From positions 7,625,001 through 7,689,000 of the forward strand of contig OY821771.1 in NCBI GenBank assembly GCA_963682175.1: a stretch of 64,000 nucleotides of DNA. The letters run 5' to 3'. The stretch is from Triglochin maritima. Its lineage: Eukaryota; Streptophyta; Magnoliopsida; Alismatales; Juncaginaceae. The stretch's first letter is position 1, and each line of letters starts with the position of its first letter. A program made the translations under genes and the position numbers. This document shows, piece by piece, positions 33,951 through 45,800 of this stretch. The notes under the pieces are model-generated. The model was given only the letters and a program-made list of their open reading frames with translations. It did not search any database and had not been told where the DNA came from.

Positions 33951-34439
33951 TCAGTCCAACCTATGGAGAAGATATTCAACTTGGACAAGCTTTGTTAGGG
34001 GGATTATCCAATCCTCATAGATACTGGTAAAAAGCGACGGATCCACCTTCAAGCTGATCGTACCACCTGCATTGTTCGTCTTCCCACTTATATTCAGAAT
34101 TTGCCAGAAGATCATAGCCTTTGTCTCCACCCTACTCTTTACTTTTTCTTCAGCACCCTTATCTGTCAACAGCTCGTTCAATTCATTTCTATCCTGCAAA
34201 AAAAATCAACAAGTCATCGATGTGGAACCTCTAAACACCTCGACCGACTTTGAAGTGGCAACTGCAGATAAAAACTGGGAGGGTACTGTTAACTTAGACG
34301 TACAAGGTTCTGGTTTAAGAGTTTATTGGTCAGAAGGACCCACGGGGCGGACCTAAGACGATATTTAGGAGTAGGTACTCTTTAAAAATATATCAACAAA
34401 AAAATAATATAATAATTAAAAAAAACTATATTAACTTCA

Positions 34440-34980
34440 AACATGTTTATTACAAGGTAATCCTACAAGATTTCATGCTTTGTATTTTTTTCATTATAAC
34501 TTCATCACTAATCGTATCGAAAATCTCTCGTCTGATATACGTAACGAGAGCATCATTAACCCATTCGTCTCCATTCAGTTCTGCAATCTGTTTTTCACGA
34601 CATTCATGGCCGAAAACACTCTCTCAACTGTTGCAGTTACAACTGACAAGACCAATACCAAGGTAATCAACAAAAAAATCAACGGAAAAGTTAAAATTTT
34701 CTACTTTTGAACAAATTTCTCTGCAAGTTCTGTTAAACTTTTCAAATACTTAAATTCCGGATTGGATCTAACATCATGAACATAAGTCTTCAATTGATTC
34801 TCAATAACAACGAAATCAAAATCAGAAAATTCTTTAGGATAAAGTTTGGTCATTTGAAGCAATCATGTCTTATCAAACTGAGAGAAATTATTTGTAGAAC
34901 TTAAACACGATACACACATCAATAACTCTGTGCTCCCCTCTGTTAAACGGTTGTTCAACTCCTGAAGTTGTATATCAATT
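34440..34980 (-). pseudogene. hAT transposase C-terminus (zf-MYM/DUF4371 type)
   Basis: Minus strand reads VIDIQLQELNNRLTEG, LYPKEFSDFDFVVIENQLKTY, then the hAT dimerisation motif TATVERVFSAMNVVKNRL and DEWVNDALVTYI. There are in-frame stops (after DKT, after KFVQK, after RLQN) and at least one frame change near 34580. It is a remnant inside the outer hAT element. Confidence 0.85.
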
Positions 34981-35468
34981 ACTCTGTGGAATATTTGGTG
35001 GGGTTTATAACTTTTTACCCCTCTACTCTATTGTGAGTAGATCACACACTCACAAACTTGATTGGCAGCGTGAGCACATAATGGTTTTGCTCAATGTTCT
35101 GGGAACGCCCAGGCGAGCGGGGGCGTCCGGTCGCTTGGGCGATCGCCTAGGCGGTTGTGCGACCGCCCAAGTCTGGGCGGTCTTTTTTTAAAAAAAATTA
35201 ATTCAATTAAAATTTATAAAATAGATAAAAAATCAAGAAAAATCGGGAAAAATAGAAAAAATGCACAAATATTATCTAAAAATACCATACATGTTTAGGC
35301 TTCGAAAAGACACATAGTTCCTCGACCAAGACCTCACTAGGCACCTCATCGATCTACCCACCTAAACACTTAGGTATACAATTTATTGCTTAGTAGTACG
35401 ATTACAAAGGTAACTCAGAGTTCATACAATAACAGATAAGAGAGAAATTAGAATTACAAGCTAACTAA

Positions 35469-37864
35469 CTAATTCCATTGGACACATTGATCTAATGTCC
35501 AACTGGGAACCATATCATATCCTCCACCACCATCAGAGTCGTCGAAGTGATTCTCGTTCGGATTGTCGACGTAGACATCATCTTCTTCAATTTCTTCATC
35601 GTCAGATTGGACATATTGCTCGTCGATGTCCATCGGTGGTTGAGAACTCGATGCACCTGGATCTCTAGAGCTAATGTGAATGATGGCATCATCCATGCCA
35701 ACACCTAATAATGGCACGTCAAGTGCAGTGGAACACCGCGCGTCAGATGCAGTGGACACGGATCGAGAAAAGCGTCCCCGTGAAGAAGAATGTCCTAAAG
35801 CTTCTTCCTCGGCATCGGCCCATGTAAGCTCCTCTCCAACGAAGACCGGATCTTCAGTTTCTACCAACCATGGATGCTCGTCGAAGAGATCGTAGTCCAC
35901 ACTGATGGGGTCATAAAATTCGGGCTTCTCCATCCTTTGCTGAAACCTTTGAGTTAACTTTTGGTTGTAGTTCACATACACCAAGTCATTCATTTTCTTC
36001 ACAGCCAACCTGTTCCTTCTCGTTGAGTGCAACTGCTCGAAGACACTTCAATTCCGCTCACAACCTGATGTCGAGCATGTCAATCCCAACACCCTCAGGG
36101 CCAACCTCTGTAATGCGGTCTCTCCCATGTCTGCGCCATAAGATTGCCATCAATCTATAGGTCTTCTTTCCGTCCTTTGTCTGATGACCATATCCCTCGA
36201 GAATATTTCGAGGGAGTTCTTGTAACGATCAAGTAGACCGCAAATCTTGTCTTGTTCTGCAGGAGTGGGGACGAGCCGCTCTACGACATCCATGAATCCA
36301 GGCATATGCTCATTAAAAGCTACATTTCGATCCTGAGGTGGGACGAAGTAGAAGGTACAAGGGTTGAGTAAGAAACCAACTGAGTGTAGCGGTGAGGACA
36401 TCATCTTCCCTGGACCCCACCTGGTGTCGATGAGGTCGATGACTTGCTTGTACAACCTCGGGTTTTCCTCAAAGTTCCTCATGATTTGCTCTTTGGCTTT
36501 CTCCATTGCGTCACACAGATATCTCATCGGTGGTTTCTCATCGTTGTCAACAAGTCTAAGAACCTGGACCATAGGTTGTGAGGCCTTCAGTGCCTTTACG
36601 ACGTTGGTCCAGAAGCCACTTTGTAGTCAGAAAGGCTCGGAGTTTGTCTTTCTTCAGAAACAACCTTTGCAAAGTCAGAAGGACGGTGACAAATCTTGTG
36701 ACAGCAGGGCGTAGCAGGTTCCCTTCAATGGCAATTCACATCCTCTCAACAACATGGCAGAGTTGTTGAAATGTTTGACGATCTTACGAGCTAAAGCAAT
36801 AGTCTTCAAAAACAACTTGCCAATATCCTCCAATATGAGATCGATGCAATGCGGTGCACAGGGAGTCCAAAACAATCTTCTTCTTTTTTGCTGCAACATC
36901 CTACCGGCAAGTACGTACGCGACGGTGTTGTCGGTGACCACCTGAACAACGTGTTCTTCGCCAATCTCGCCACTACCTTGTCCATCAGCTTGTACAGGTA
37001 GTCTGCGGTGTGAGAGTGTCCGGAAGCATCTACAGACCTCATGAACATGGTACTTTACTAGAAAATTGATTATATTCCTACCGGACCTATCAGTCCAGCC
37101 ATCTGTCATCAACGTGCACCCGTATGTTGTCCAATCTTGTCTGTACGACTGTAGTATACCTCTAGTGTAGTCAATTTCCTGTTTAAGGCATGAGTCACTA
37201 ACTTCATGATACGTCATGGGTTTAAGTTCGGGTCTGTAAGTACAAGTAGCGGATATTGCTTCCTTCCACTCAGGCGTCCTTACAGTGTTGAATGATATAC
37301 CACATCTATAGAAAAGCCTAGACCATTTTTGATTAATTGTTTTCATATCTTCTTTTTTAAAGGTTCTTTCGATGGTTGTTTGTTGGGCGTCGGAAACCAC
37401 GTCCTTCCCACGTCCGCAAAATGGTCCCACAAATGTTGTTTTTGTCTCTTTCGACCAGGAACGGGGCGAGGACAGGAGGTTGGGGTCCGAGCAGAACCGG
37501 AACCCGACCCGGTTTCCAGATCAAATTCTATGTTTTCTCTGTGCACATAATCATCAAGACATACATTTTCATTTTGTAATGTCCTACTGTTTCTAATCAT
37601 GTATGCAGTTATGTCTTGTTTAACAGAGTCAGGAACTTTATCACAAGGTCTAGTATTGCTACCGGGTGTGTGTGCAAGATGTTGTTTGTGATGGGTTATA
37701 CCACCTATAGTTCCCTTACTACATAACTCACAGACAATGAAGTTTTTATCATTAGCACTAATGTAATGTGCAGTATTCCAACCGGGGTCATTTGTACGGG
37801 TAGGTCTTAGGTCATCGTAACTCTCGTGATGCATGAGGAGACTAGTGCCGGGTACGTAGGCCAT
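35469..37864 (-). pseudogene. hAT transposase (BED zinc finger, DUF659, hAT-C)
   Basis: Minus-strand pieces in order: BED finger (DPGWNTAHYIS ... CELCSKG ... HHKQHLAHTPG, 37790-37680), a basic linker, DUF659 region (TYGCTLMTDGWTDRSGRNIINF, ~37100), RPAVTRFVTVLLTLQ (~36710), RWGPGKMMSSPLH and the hAT-C block (ALRVLGLTCSTSGCERN-stop-SVFEQ, ~36060; then RRNRLAVKKMNDLVYVNYNQ). Frame changes occur near 37400, 36720 and 36600. The Trp of the hAT-C ERNW motif is a TGA stop. Non-functional. No intron is evident. Confidence 0.9.
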
Positions 37865-37928
37865 ATCTTAAAACTAAACTAATATAAAAATTTAGACTAA
37901 TATGAAAATGAAATACTAATTAATTTAA

Positions 37929-38401
37929 GGGTTAATTACAGTTTGACCCCCTGAACTATGCCTTGGTATCACTTTGCCCCCTGAACTTTAATTTTGTATC
38001 ACTTTGCCCCCCCCTGAACTTCAAAAACTCATTATTTAACACACATTCGACGTTTTGTTTCCTAATTTTTTTGTTGTATCCCTAATACACTCCTAAACTA
38101 TATTTACGTGAAAGTTTGGATCGAAACGGAGGTCGAATATGGTTGGAATTTGGGTTGGTTTGACACTCAATTCGACCCAAATTCCAACCATATCCGACCT
38201 CCATTTCGATCCAAACTTTCATGTAAATATAGGTTTAGGAGTGTATTAGGGATACAACAAAAAAAATTAGGAAAACAAACGTCGAATGTGTGTTAAATAA
38301 TGAGTTTTTGAAGTTCAGGGGGCAAAGTGTTACAAAATTAAAGTTCAGGGGGGCAAAGTGATACCAATGCATAGTTTAGGGGGTCAAACTGTAATTAACC
38401 C
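37929..38401. mobile_element. Foldback MITE, Mutator type
   Basis: 473 bp that is almost entirely one inverted repeat, with arms of ~235 bp starting GGGTTAATTACAGTTTGACC and ending in its complement. A perfect 9-bp target duplication TTAATTTAA (37920-37928, 38402-38410) fits a MULE. It sits ~60 bp upstream of the inner hAT transposase start. Confidence 0.95.
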
Positions 38402-39177
38402 TTAATTTAATTCTAAAGAGAAGTTAGAAAGAGTGCACTTGATTTTGACGGTTGAAGAATGAAGAACGGGATCAGAGACTTCACTTTCCAACGTCAAAAC
38501 TAAGCACCAGACCGGAGACTTAATCGCGAAAACTTGATGATTAGGAAACTTGATGATTAAAATAGAATTATGAAGAAGAAGAGAATGAGAGATGTGTGAA
38601 AAATGAAGAGGTTTGGAGGGGTTTATATAGGATTTGGGGTAGTGGCAAACTTGTAATTTTAAAAAATAAAATAAAAAAGTTGATAGTCGGCCTCCAACGG
38701 CTATCACCTACGTGATTGCCCATTTCGCCCAGCGTTGCTGGGCGAAAGGCGGTGGTCGCCCACCATGACGGGCGGTCGCCTACATGAACATTGGTTTTGC
38801 TTAATATCTAACATCAATTTCAAAATTATGGCGTGGGCACTTGCCCAAGCGTGCCCACGCCTAGGTCCGCCCCTGGAAGGACCATACTTTTTTGTTTCAG
38901 TGTTGTTTAATTCAAGTTTTAGAGTTGTGGGGATCACATCTTAGTGATTTTTATGTGCTTATTTTTGAGCAACGGTCCACCCATACGAATACGACCAATG
39001 ATCATGATAATGCCCATGATGATATCAGACCACCATGATAATCCACACAATGTAGGCATGGTGAAGCTTGTGCCCACCGAATAAGGTGCTGGTGCATGTG
39101 AATCCATGCCCATTGCAATTGTCTCATGATTAGGTCCACGAATTCTGAGGCTGGCTCACCAGATGGCTCGTGAGCTC

Positions 39178-39540
39178 ATGTGTTAAGGTGTTGTGTGCTG
39201 TTGAGTATAGTCGCATCATGTGTTAAGGTGCTTAGTCGGATCTGTATCAGAGAATCCATGTGTAATCGAATCCGGATACGGGTTTACCCAACTAAATGGG
39301 TATACATACCATGTAATCGAACAAAAACCCTAATAACAAAGAAATCTTCACCTCTTCTTCTATGCCGCAACTCCTCTCAACCCTAAACCTCTTCCTCTTC
39401 TTCTTTCTCCGTCCACTTAGAGAATCTAGAGACCTCTTGTCTCAAGGTCTTGAGTGGTTGGTTTTCCGCGCTTACACTTGCTGAAAATAAGTACTTTCAT
39501 CGTTAAGCTTAAGGATCATTAAGATGAAGTCGACAGTAAG
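39178..39540 (+). mobile_element. LTR-like fragment between chorismate mutase exons
   Basis: TGTGTTAAGGTG occurs twice (~39178, ~39217), followed by a leader-like stretch (CATGTAATCGAACAAAAACC, then CT-rich) resembling an LTR R/U5. Ends and duplication are not defined. Confidence 0.35.
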
Positions 39541-41279
39541 CATTTTACATCAAGATTCACTTTTGATGATCTTAAGAGAATTTCTATGCCGTGCCGACAT
39601 TATAATCTACTAGATCTGCCATTCTAGCAACTTACGTCAAGAGCATTGTAGGTGTTATAACAGTGACATGTCGTGGGGAATGCCACGGACATGGTGGACG
39701 AAATATAGATTCTACATGAGCCCGAAATGGAAAAGGAAGAGTTTAAGACCTGAGATTGGATTGCTGCAGTGTACTTCTCAGGTGCAATTCTGATACAGTG
39801 TAAGCATAGTCACCATCATCACCCTTTGATCTGAACATTGGTAGTAATTTCTCAATGTATGTTTCCCATATTAGTTGGCTTATGTTAACTTGTGCTGCCG
39901 CTGGGTGCAAGAACTGGAATAGATCAGCAAAAAAATGGTGAAGGGAATGTCAATTCTTTTTCTTAATTTGTGAACAGATATCAATATATTTTGCAGGACT
40001 TTACCAGAGGTTGTTGGATGTGAAGAGGAACTGGTAGTTTGTCAGGGAAGAATGGAATTTCTTCAGGATTTTCATATCTTCCAACCTGAAAAACAAAATC
40101 CAAGTTCATAAATCATTATAAAATTATTGATTTCGACATATATCTGTAAAATATTTTTCTCTAAATTCAGTGTATACCATTGGCAAAAATGTCTCCAATT
40201 CAGAATTCTACTTTCAATCTTTCATTTTGTTTCAACAGATCATGTAAAAATCATAGTTATGGTTCAAATTCTAAAGCCAGCTTCTGATAGAAACCAAGAG
40301 TTGGAAAATGAGTTAATTTGTTAAGAAAAATCAACATTTAACTGCTGAAAAAGCGTAATTGTTATGATAGTTTCTTCTTTGAGCGAAATAACTCCAAAAC
40401 GTAACAAGATGAGAAAGATGAAAAGTATAATTTGGTAACTTGATTAATTTTGCTTGCTTGAATAAAAATATTATTTTGTTTATATATTAACTGAGTGACT
40501 AAAATAGAAAAAAAAAATGGAATAAGGAAATTATCTAATGGGCATCTTTATATATAGATGCCAAATATTTTTTCTGTTTCGATAGGTTGAGTTTTGCGGT
40601 CCAAAACTTAGAGTTTTGAGGTTCGTTACAAATATCAAAACTTCACATGAGTTTCACACCCAAACCTCAAACTCATATTTACTTGTTTGAGTTTTGGAAC
40701 CCTTCACGAAAACTCAAACCTCATGTTTGGTATGTCAAAACTTGGAGGTTGTGTTTTGTAAATGTTCTAATGGTCCAATTTTATTTCCAACCTATAAATA
40801 TCAACTCCTTTCACTTCTTTCTCTAATACTTCTTTCTTCTCCATTTTTTTCCAATGCAGTTGTTAGCATTCGTGAGTATCCGTTAACATGTATTTACGGG
40901 GGCCTGTACTTAGTTAATGTACTAATAAACACTATTTCAATGTTATTATTACAAATGCACTACCACCTAAGTGAGTAAATTTTATACAATGTTGTCAATT
41001 GAAATAGTTGGTTAAAAAACTTAAAATTAAAATTTAATTTCAAAATAGGTACATATTCACTACTTTGCATTTAATTTTCTACCAATATGTTTGATATTTT
41101 ATATTCTACCAGTTTGTACAAAATTTTCAAAACTATAACATCAAACCAAAAAAAAACATCATACAAACTTTCTATTAGATTGTCATGACTTCAAATTTTT
41201 CGGAACTCAAAATATAATCGATCGTATCTGAAACAAACCCCTGCTACAAGGATATCGAACCGGTAAAAAATTCACAAAC

Positions 41280-41539
41280 TGTTGAAGATATCAAAAGTTG
41301 AAGACAATGAATGCTTACCGTTGAACATTGAAGGTGGAGGAAGGCCCAATGCTTGACCAATCCAGTCCCCAAACAAACGATTGAGATCCCCAAGTATCAA
41401 ATAAATGTATACTAACAGATAGATCTTTGTATATATATACTCATGTATTCAAACATCAAAATACACAGAAAAATATCAAATAAAACATCTTCTTCCTTCT
41501 TCCCAATTCCTACACCTTCTTCCGACCACCTTCTTAACA
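41280..41539 (+). repeat. 5' LTR of copia element
   Basis: TGTTGAAGATATC ... CTTCTTAACA, 260 bp, with TATATATA at ~41433 as a likely promoter. Confidence 0.96.
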
Positions 41540-41551
41540 TGGTATCAGAGC
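41540..41551 (+). promoter_or_regulatory. Primer binding site (initiator tRNA-Met type)
   Basis: TGGTATCAGAGC directly follows the 5' LTR; this is the standard copia primer site complementary to the tRNA-Met 3' end. Confidence 0.93.
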
Positions 41552-41709
41552 ATCAGATCCTCACATAAAGCCTCAGATTTCCCCTGAAGTCCTCATCGGC
41601 CTAACCTCTTCCTTGGGGGTTGAAGGTCGAACACTCCTCATCCAAGCCCAAGAAGGAGAAGAAAAAAAACAAAACAGACATGTCGGACGACAATAGAAAT
41701 TAGCCGGAG

Positions 41710-42855
41710 ATGGTGAATCCCCATCGCCTCGTCACGACGGCTCTAAACGGGGCCAACTATTTATCCTGGGCGCGTGCTGTCACCCTCTCCCTCAGTGGCA
41801 GGGGAAAACTTGGTCACGTCACCGGGAGAACTCCAAAACCAGAAGATACATCAGAAAAAATTCAAGATGAATGGCAAACCTCGGATCACCAAGTGATTTC
41901 ATGGATTATCGCATCCATGCAAAATCACATCGCCGAGATTTTCATCTACAAAGAAAGCGCAAAGGAGCTGTGGGACTCGGTCCAAGACCACTACGGCAAA
42001 GCTGAAAACTTTGCGCATCTCTTCAAAATCAAACAGGAGATTGCGCAAACTCAACAACATGGAGCTTCAGTCACTGAGTACCTCGGTACTCTCAGAAGAA
42101 AGTGAGACGAGCTAAGGATCTACGAACCCCCAACTGCTGACCCAGAAATCATTCAAAAACGACAAGAGCAAAATCAAATCTACCAGTTTCTGGTAGGGTT
42201 AGATCCGAGCTACGAGACCATTCGGTCTCAAATACTCATGGCATCAGATCTTCCAAGCCTCGCAAACATCACAAGTCTTGTTCAGCGCGAGGAAACAAGA
42301 AGAAATACAATGAACAACCACAACAAAAATCAGAACACCGACAACCAAGCCCTCATCGCCGGTCAAAACCAAGCTCAGGGAACGAAAAAAAGGTTCGGAA
42401 ACAAAAGCAACGAACACTGTGAAAACTGCAAAAAACCAGGACACAACAAAAACTCGTGCTGGTTTTTGTTCCCGTACCTCAGACCACAAAAACCCGAAAG
42501 AAACACAAAAGCAAATCTGGTGGAAGGCAACAACAACAGTCTGCTCGGAGGAAGCGGCAGCGCCAACCTACTCGGAAGCGGCAGCGCCAACCTACTCGGA
42601 GGAGGCGGCAGCGCCAACCAGGTCGGAGGCGCCGACTTCACCTTCCGGAGCGGCAGTCGACACAACGAATACGAAGGGTTACAAAACCCTAGCGGTTTCG
42701 CGGATAACACCGCGTTATATACAAACCGCGTATCCGGATCCGGCAACCCGACTCCGCGAATCCGAATGGAAACCAGTGCTACCGGATCTGATGTTATCGG
42801 ATATGGATCAAGCAATCCGAATCCGCCAAACCAGATCCAATTAAAAACCTGGTAA
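41710..42855 (+). pseudogene. copia gag, interrupted by one TGA
   Basis: The capsid protein starts MVNPHRLVTTALNG with the UBN2/gag pattern (YLSWARAVTLSL, then ELWDSVQDHY). One in-frame TGA at 42103-42105 lies inside LRRK-stop-DELRIY, a site where Trp is usual, and the frame then continues to 42855. A CCHC zinc knuckle C-x2-C-x4-H-x4-C (CENCKKPGHNKNSC) lies at ~42418-42462. Downstream is a GSANLLG-type triplicated linker. Pol is one frame back; its upstream codons (KNLVNQLNDYLQ, 42843-42878) overlap the gag end. Confidence 0.88.
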
Positions 42856-42872
42856 ATCAGCTAAATGATTAT

Positions 42873-45800
42873 TTGCAGAATACCCCTCCTGCAACAGGTA
42901 ATTATGCAGGTATTACCAACCTTCCTAATTTTAATGCTTTCTCTGAAATAACATCCAAATCACAAAATAAACCCTGGATTATTGATACCGGAGCAACCGA
43001 TCACATGACTGGTGATCCAACTCTACTTAGCAATATAAAACAAAATCTTAAGTTATTAAATAACTTTGTAACTGTTGCTAATGGAAGTAAAGTCCAAATT
43101 AAAGGAATAGGAAAGACAAACTTAGTCAACAACACTTCTGATAATGTTCTTTTTGTACCTAATCTCGATGCTAACCTTGTATCGGTTGCCAAACTCACCA
43201 AAAATCTTAATTGTAATGTTATATTTACTCCTAATGATATTATTTTTCAGGATCGTATCACCAGGAGGATGATTGGTAAGGGTATCCTCTCGAATGGTCT
43301 CTACATTCTAGAAACCAAGAAGAAAGTTCTGCATACTCGTACGGTAGATAATCACATCCTTTGGCACAAAAGGATGGGTCATCCTTCATCAAATGTACTG
43401 CATTCTTTATTTCCTGTTTTTAAAAATGAACTCTTATGCGATGTTTGTCGATTTGCTAAACAATCTAGATTACCATTTCAAAATTCTAGCACCAAAACTC
43501 ATTCTCTTTTCGAACTAATACATTCAGATATTTGGGGTCCAGCCCCCGTTGAGTCTTACAATGGTTTCCGATACTTTATCAGCTTTATTGATGATTTTTC
43601 TCGAGCCACCTGGATTTATCTTTTAAAAAACAAATCAGACACCTACTCTGTTTTTTGCGAATTTCTTCGTTACATAGAAAATATGTTTGATGCAAAAATC
43701 CGTGTTTTTAGATCTGATAATGGTTTTGAATACATGAGCAATTCATTTCAAAAAAAATTACGACAAAAAGGTATTTTTCATCAAACCTCATGTATTAATA
43801 CTCCTCAACAAAATGGGGTGTCTGAGCGAAAAAACCGACATCTATTAAATGTTACTCGCTCCCTCCTTTTTCAAAATAATGTCTCAAAAACCTTTTGGTC
43901 CGACGCGATTCTAACTGCTACCTATATTATCAATCGTCTTCCTAGTCCCACTACTAACTATAAGAAACCCCTAGAAATCCTATATAATAAAAAAAATTCA
44001 ATCGAACATCTCAGAATTTTTGGTTGCACATGTTTTGTCCTCAAAAAACGAGAAGATAAATTTGATCAAAACTCCATCAAATGTATCTTCTTAGGATATT
44101 CCTTTAGTAAAAAGGGGTACAAATGCTATGACCCAAACAATAAAAAAACTTACGTCTCCAGAGATGTCACATTCTTTGAAAGCATTCCGTTTTTTCACAA
44201 ACCTGGGCAAGAGGAACACACCTCCTCTGTCTCAGTTCCTCACACTGACCTGCCTCCTACGACATCACCAACAACCGAAGGAGGAGAAAATGAAGAAGGA
44301 GAAAATGAAGACGAAGGAGGAAGAAATGGACACGAAGGAGAAGAAAATGAAGGAAGGGGAGAAGAACCTCCGAGAAGATCTACACGCCCATCTCACCTCC
44401 CTACCAGGTTCAATGATTATTTTCTATCACACACCAAATATCCTGTCCAAAACTCCAAATATCCTATCCAAAACTTTCTATCATATCAAAAAATTTCTCA
44501 ACAACATCAAGCCTTTCTAGGAAATTTAGACACAAACAAAGAACCTACACATTACCATGAGGCTATTAATGATCCAAAGTGGATTAAAGCCATGAATGAT
44601 GAATTACAAGCTCTAAAAGATAACCACACCTGGACGCTTGTTCCTCTCCAACCAGGTATCAAACCTGTTGGATGTAGATGGATCTACAAAATTAAATATC
44701 ATAGCACTGGGAAAATAGAAAGATATAAAGCCCGTCTTGTGGCCAAAGGATACACCCAGACTTATGGCCTTGACTATGTAGAAACATTCGCTCCTGTAGC
44801 CAAAATGAACACTGTTCGGGTTCTTCTTTCTATAGCTGTAAATCACGGATGGAAATTATTTCAGATGGATGTCAAAAATGCATTCTTACAGGGAAATCTT
44901 GAAGAAGTCTACATGACTCCTCCACCTGGAATCACCACGTGTCCCAACCAGGTATGCAAGCTTCATAAATCTATATATGGGCTAAAACAATCACCTCGTG
45001 CCTGGTATGCTAAACTCAGTCTCTCTCTCCTTAGCTATGGATTTACTAAAAGTTCTGCTGATGCATCCATGTTTACAAAACATAGTCACAACACTACGAT
45101 TATTGTTCTTATTTATGTCGATGACATCATTCTAACTGGAAATAATAATCATCAAATAACATTAGTTAAAGAATACCTAAAATCAAAATTTGACATAAAG
45201 GATTTAGGATACTTAAAATATTTCTTAGGAATAGAGATTGCATATTCTAAAAAGGGGTTATTTCTCTCCCAACGAAAATATACCCTAGATCTACTTGAAG
45301 AAACTAAGAAATTAGGATCAAAACCTTCAAACACTCCTATAGAAATCAACAAAAAAATAGGACCAACTGATGGAAACCCTCTTTCTGATATTGGTCAGTT
45401 TCAAAGGTTAGTAGGAAAACTCATTTACCTTACTGTTACCCGACCCGATATCACATATGCTGTAAGTCAAATAAGTCAATTTATGCATGCTCCTCACACA
45501 CAACACTTAGACTTAGTAAAAAGGATTCTCTGTTATCTTAAGGGTACTCCCGGGCAAGGACTCTGGATGAGACCCAACAACTCTAACTCAATAACAGGTT
45601 ATTCTGATGGAGACTGGGCCGGAAGTCATGATCGAAGATCAACCTCTGGATTCTGCACATTCGTCGGGGGCAACTTAGTAACCTGGCGAAGCAAGAAACA
45701 AAATGTAGTTGCCAGATCAAGTGCTGAAGCTGAATATCGTGCAATGGCCTCAACCACCAGCGAATTAATCTGGTTGAGTCAACTTCTCAGAGATATGAAG

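Larger units (their letters stand above)
35092..38793 (-). mobile_element. Inner hAT element with degenerate transposase
   Basis: 3702 bp with terminal CAATGTTC / GAACATTG and a perfect 8-bp target duplication GTTTTGCT (35084-35091 and 38794-38801). Both ends are packed with subterminal GGGCGGTC / GGCGATCGCC / GGTCGCC motifs, typical of transposase binding sites. It is nested near the right end of the outer hAT and carries a minus-strand transposase gene and a MULE MITE. Confidence 0.95.
34341..38875 (-). mobile_element. Outer hAT element, internally deleted, in chorismate mutase intron
   Basis: Termini CACGGGGCGGACCTA and TAGGTCCGCCCCTG form imperfect inverted repeats, with a perfect 8-bp target duplication GAAGGACC (34333-34340 and 38876-38883). 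Without the inner hAT (35092-38793 plus its 8-bp duplication) the element is only ~0.8 kb. It keeps just the C-terminal end of a zf-MYM/DUF4371-type hAT transposase. Confidence 0.92.

Noticed and set aside
42419..42844. Overlapping frames inside copia gag
   Set aside because: Out-of-frame shadows of the gag zinc-knuckle and GSANLLG linker region.
44128..44520. Separate Lys/Glu-rich protein
   Set aside because: Out-of-frame reading of the acidic linker in copia pol.
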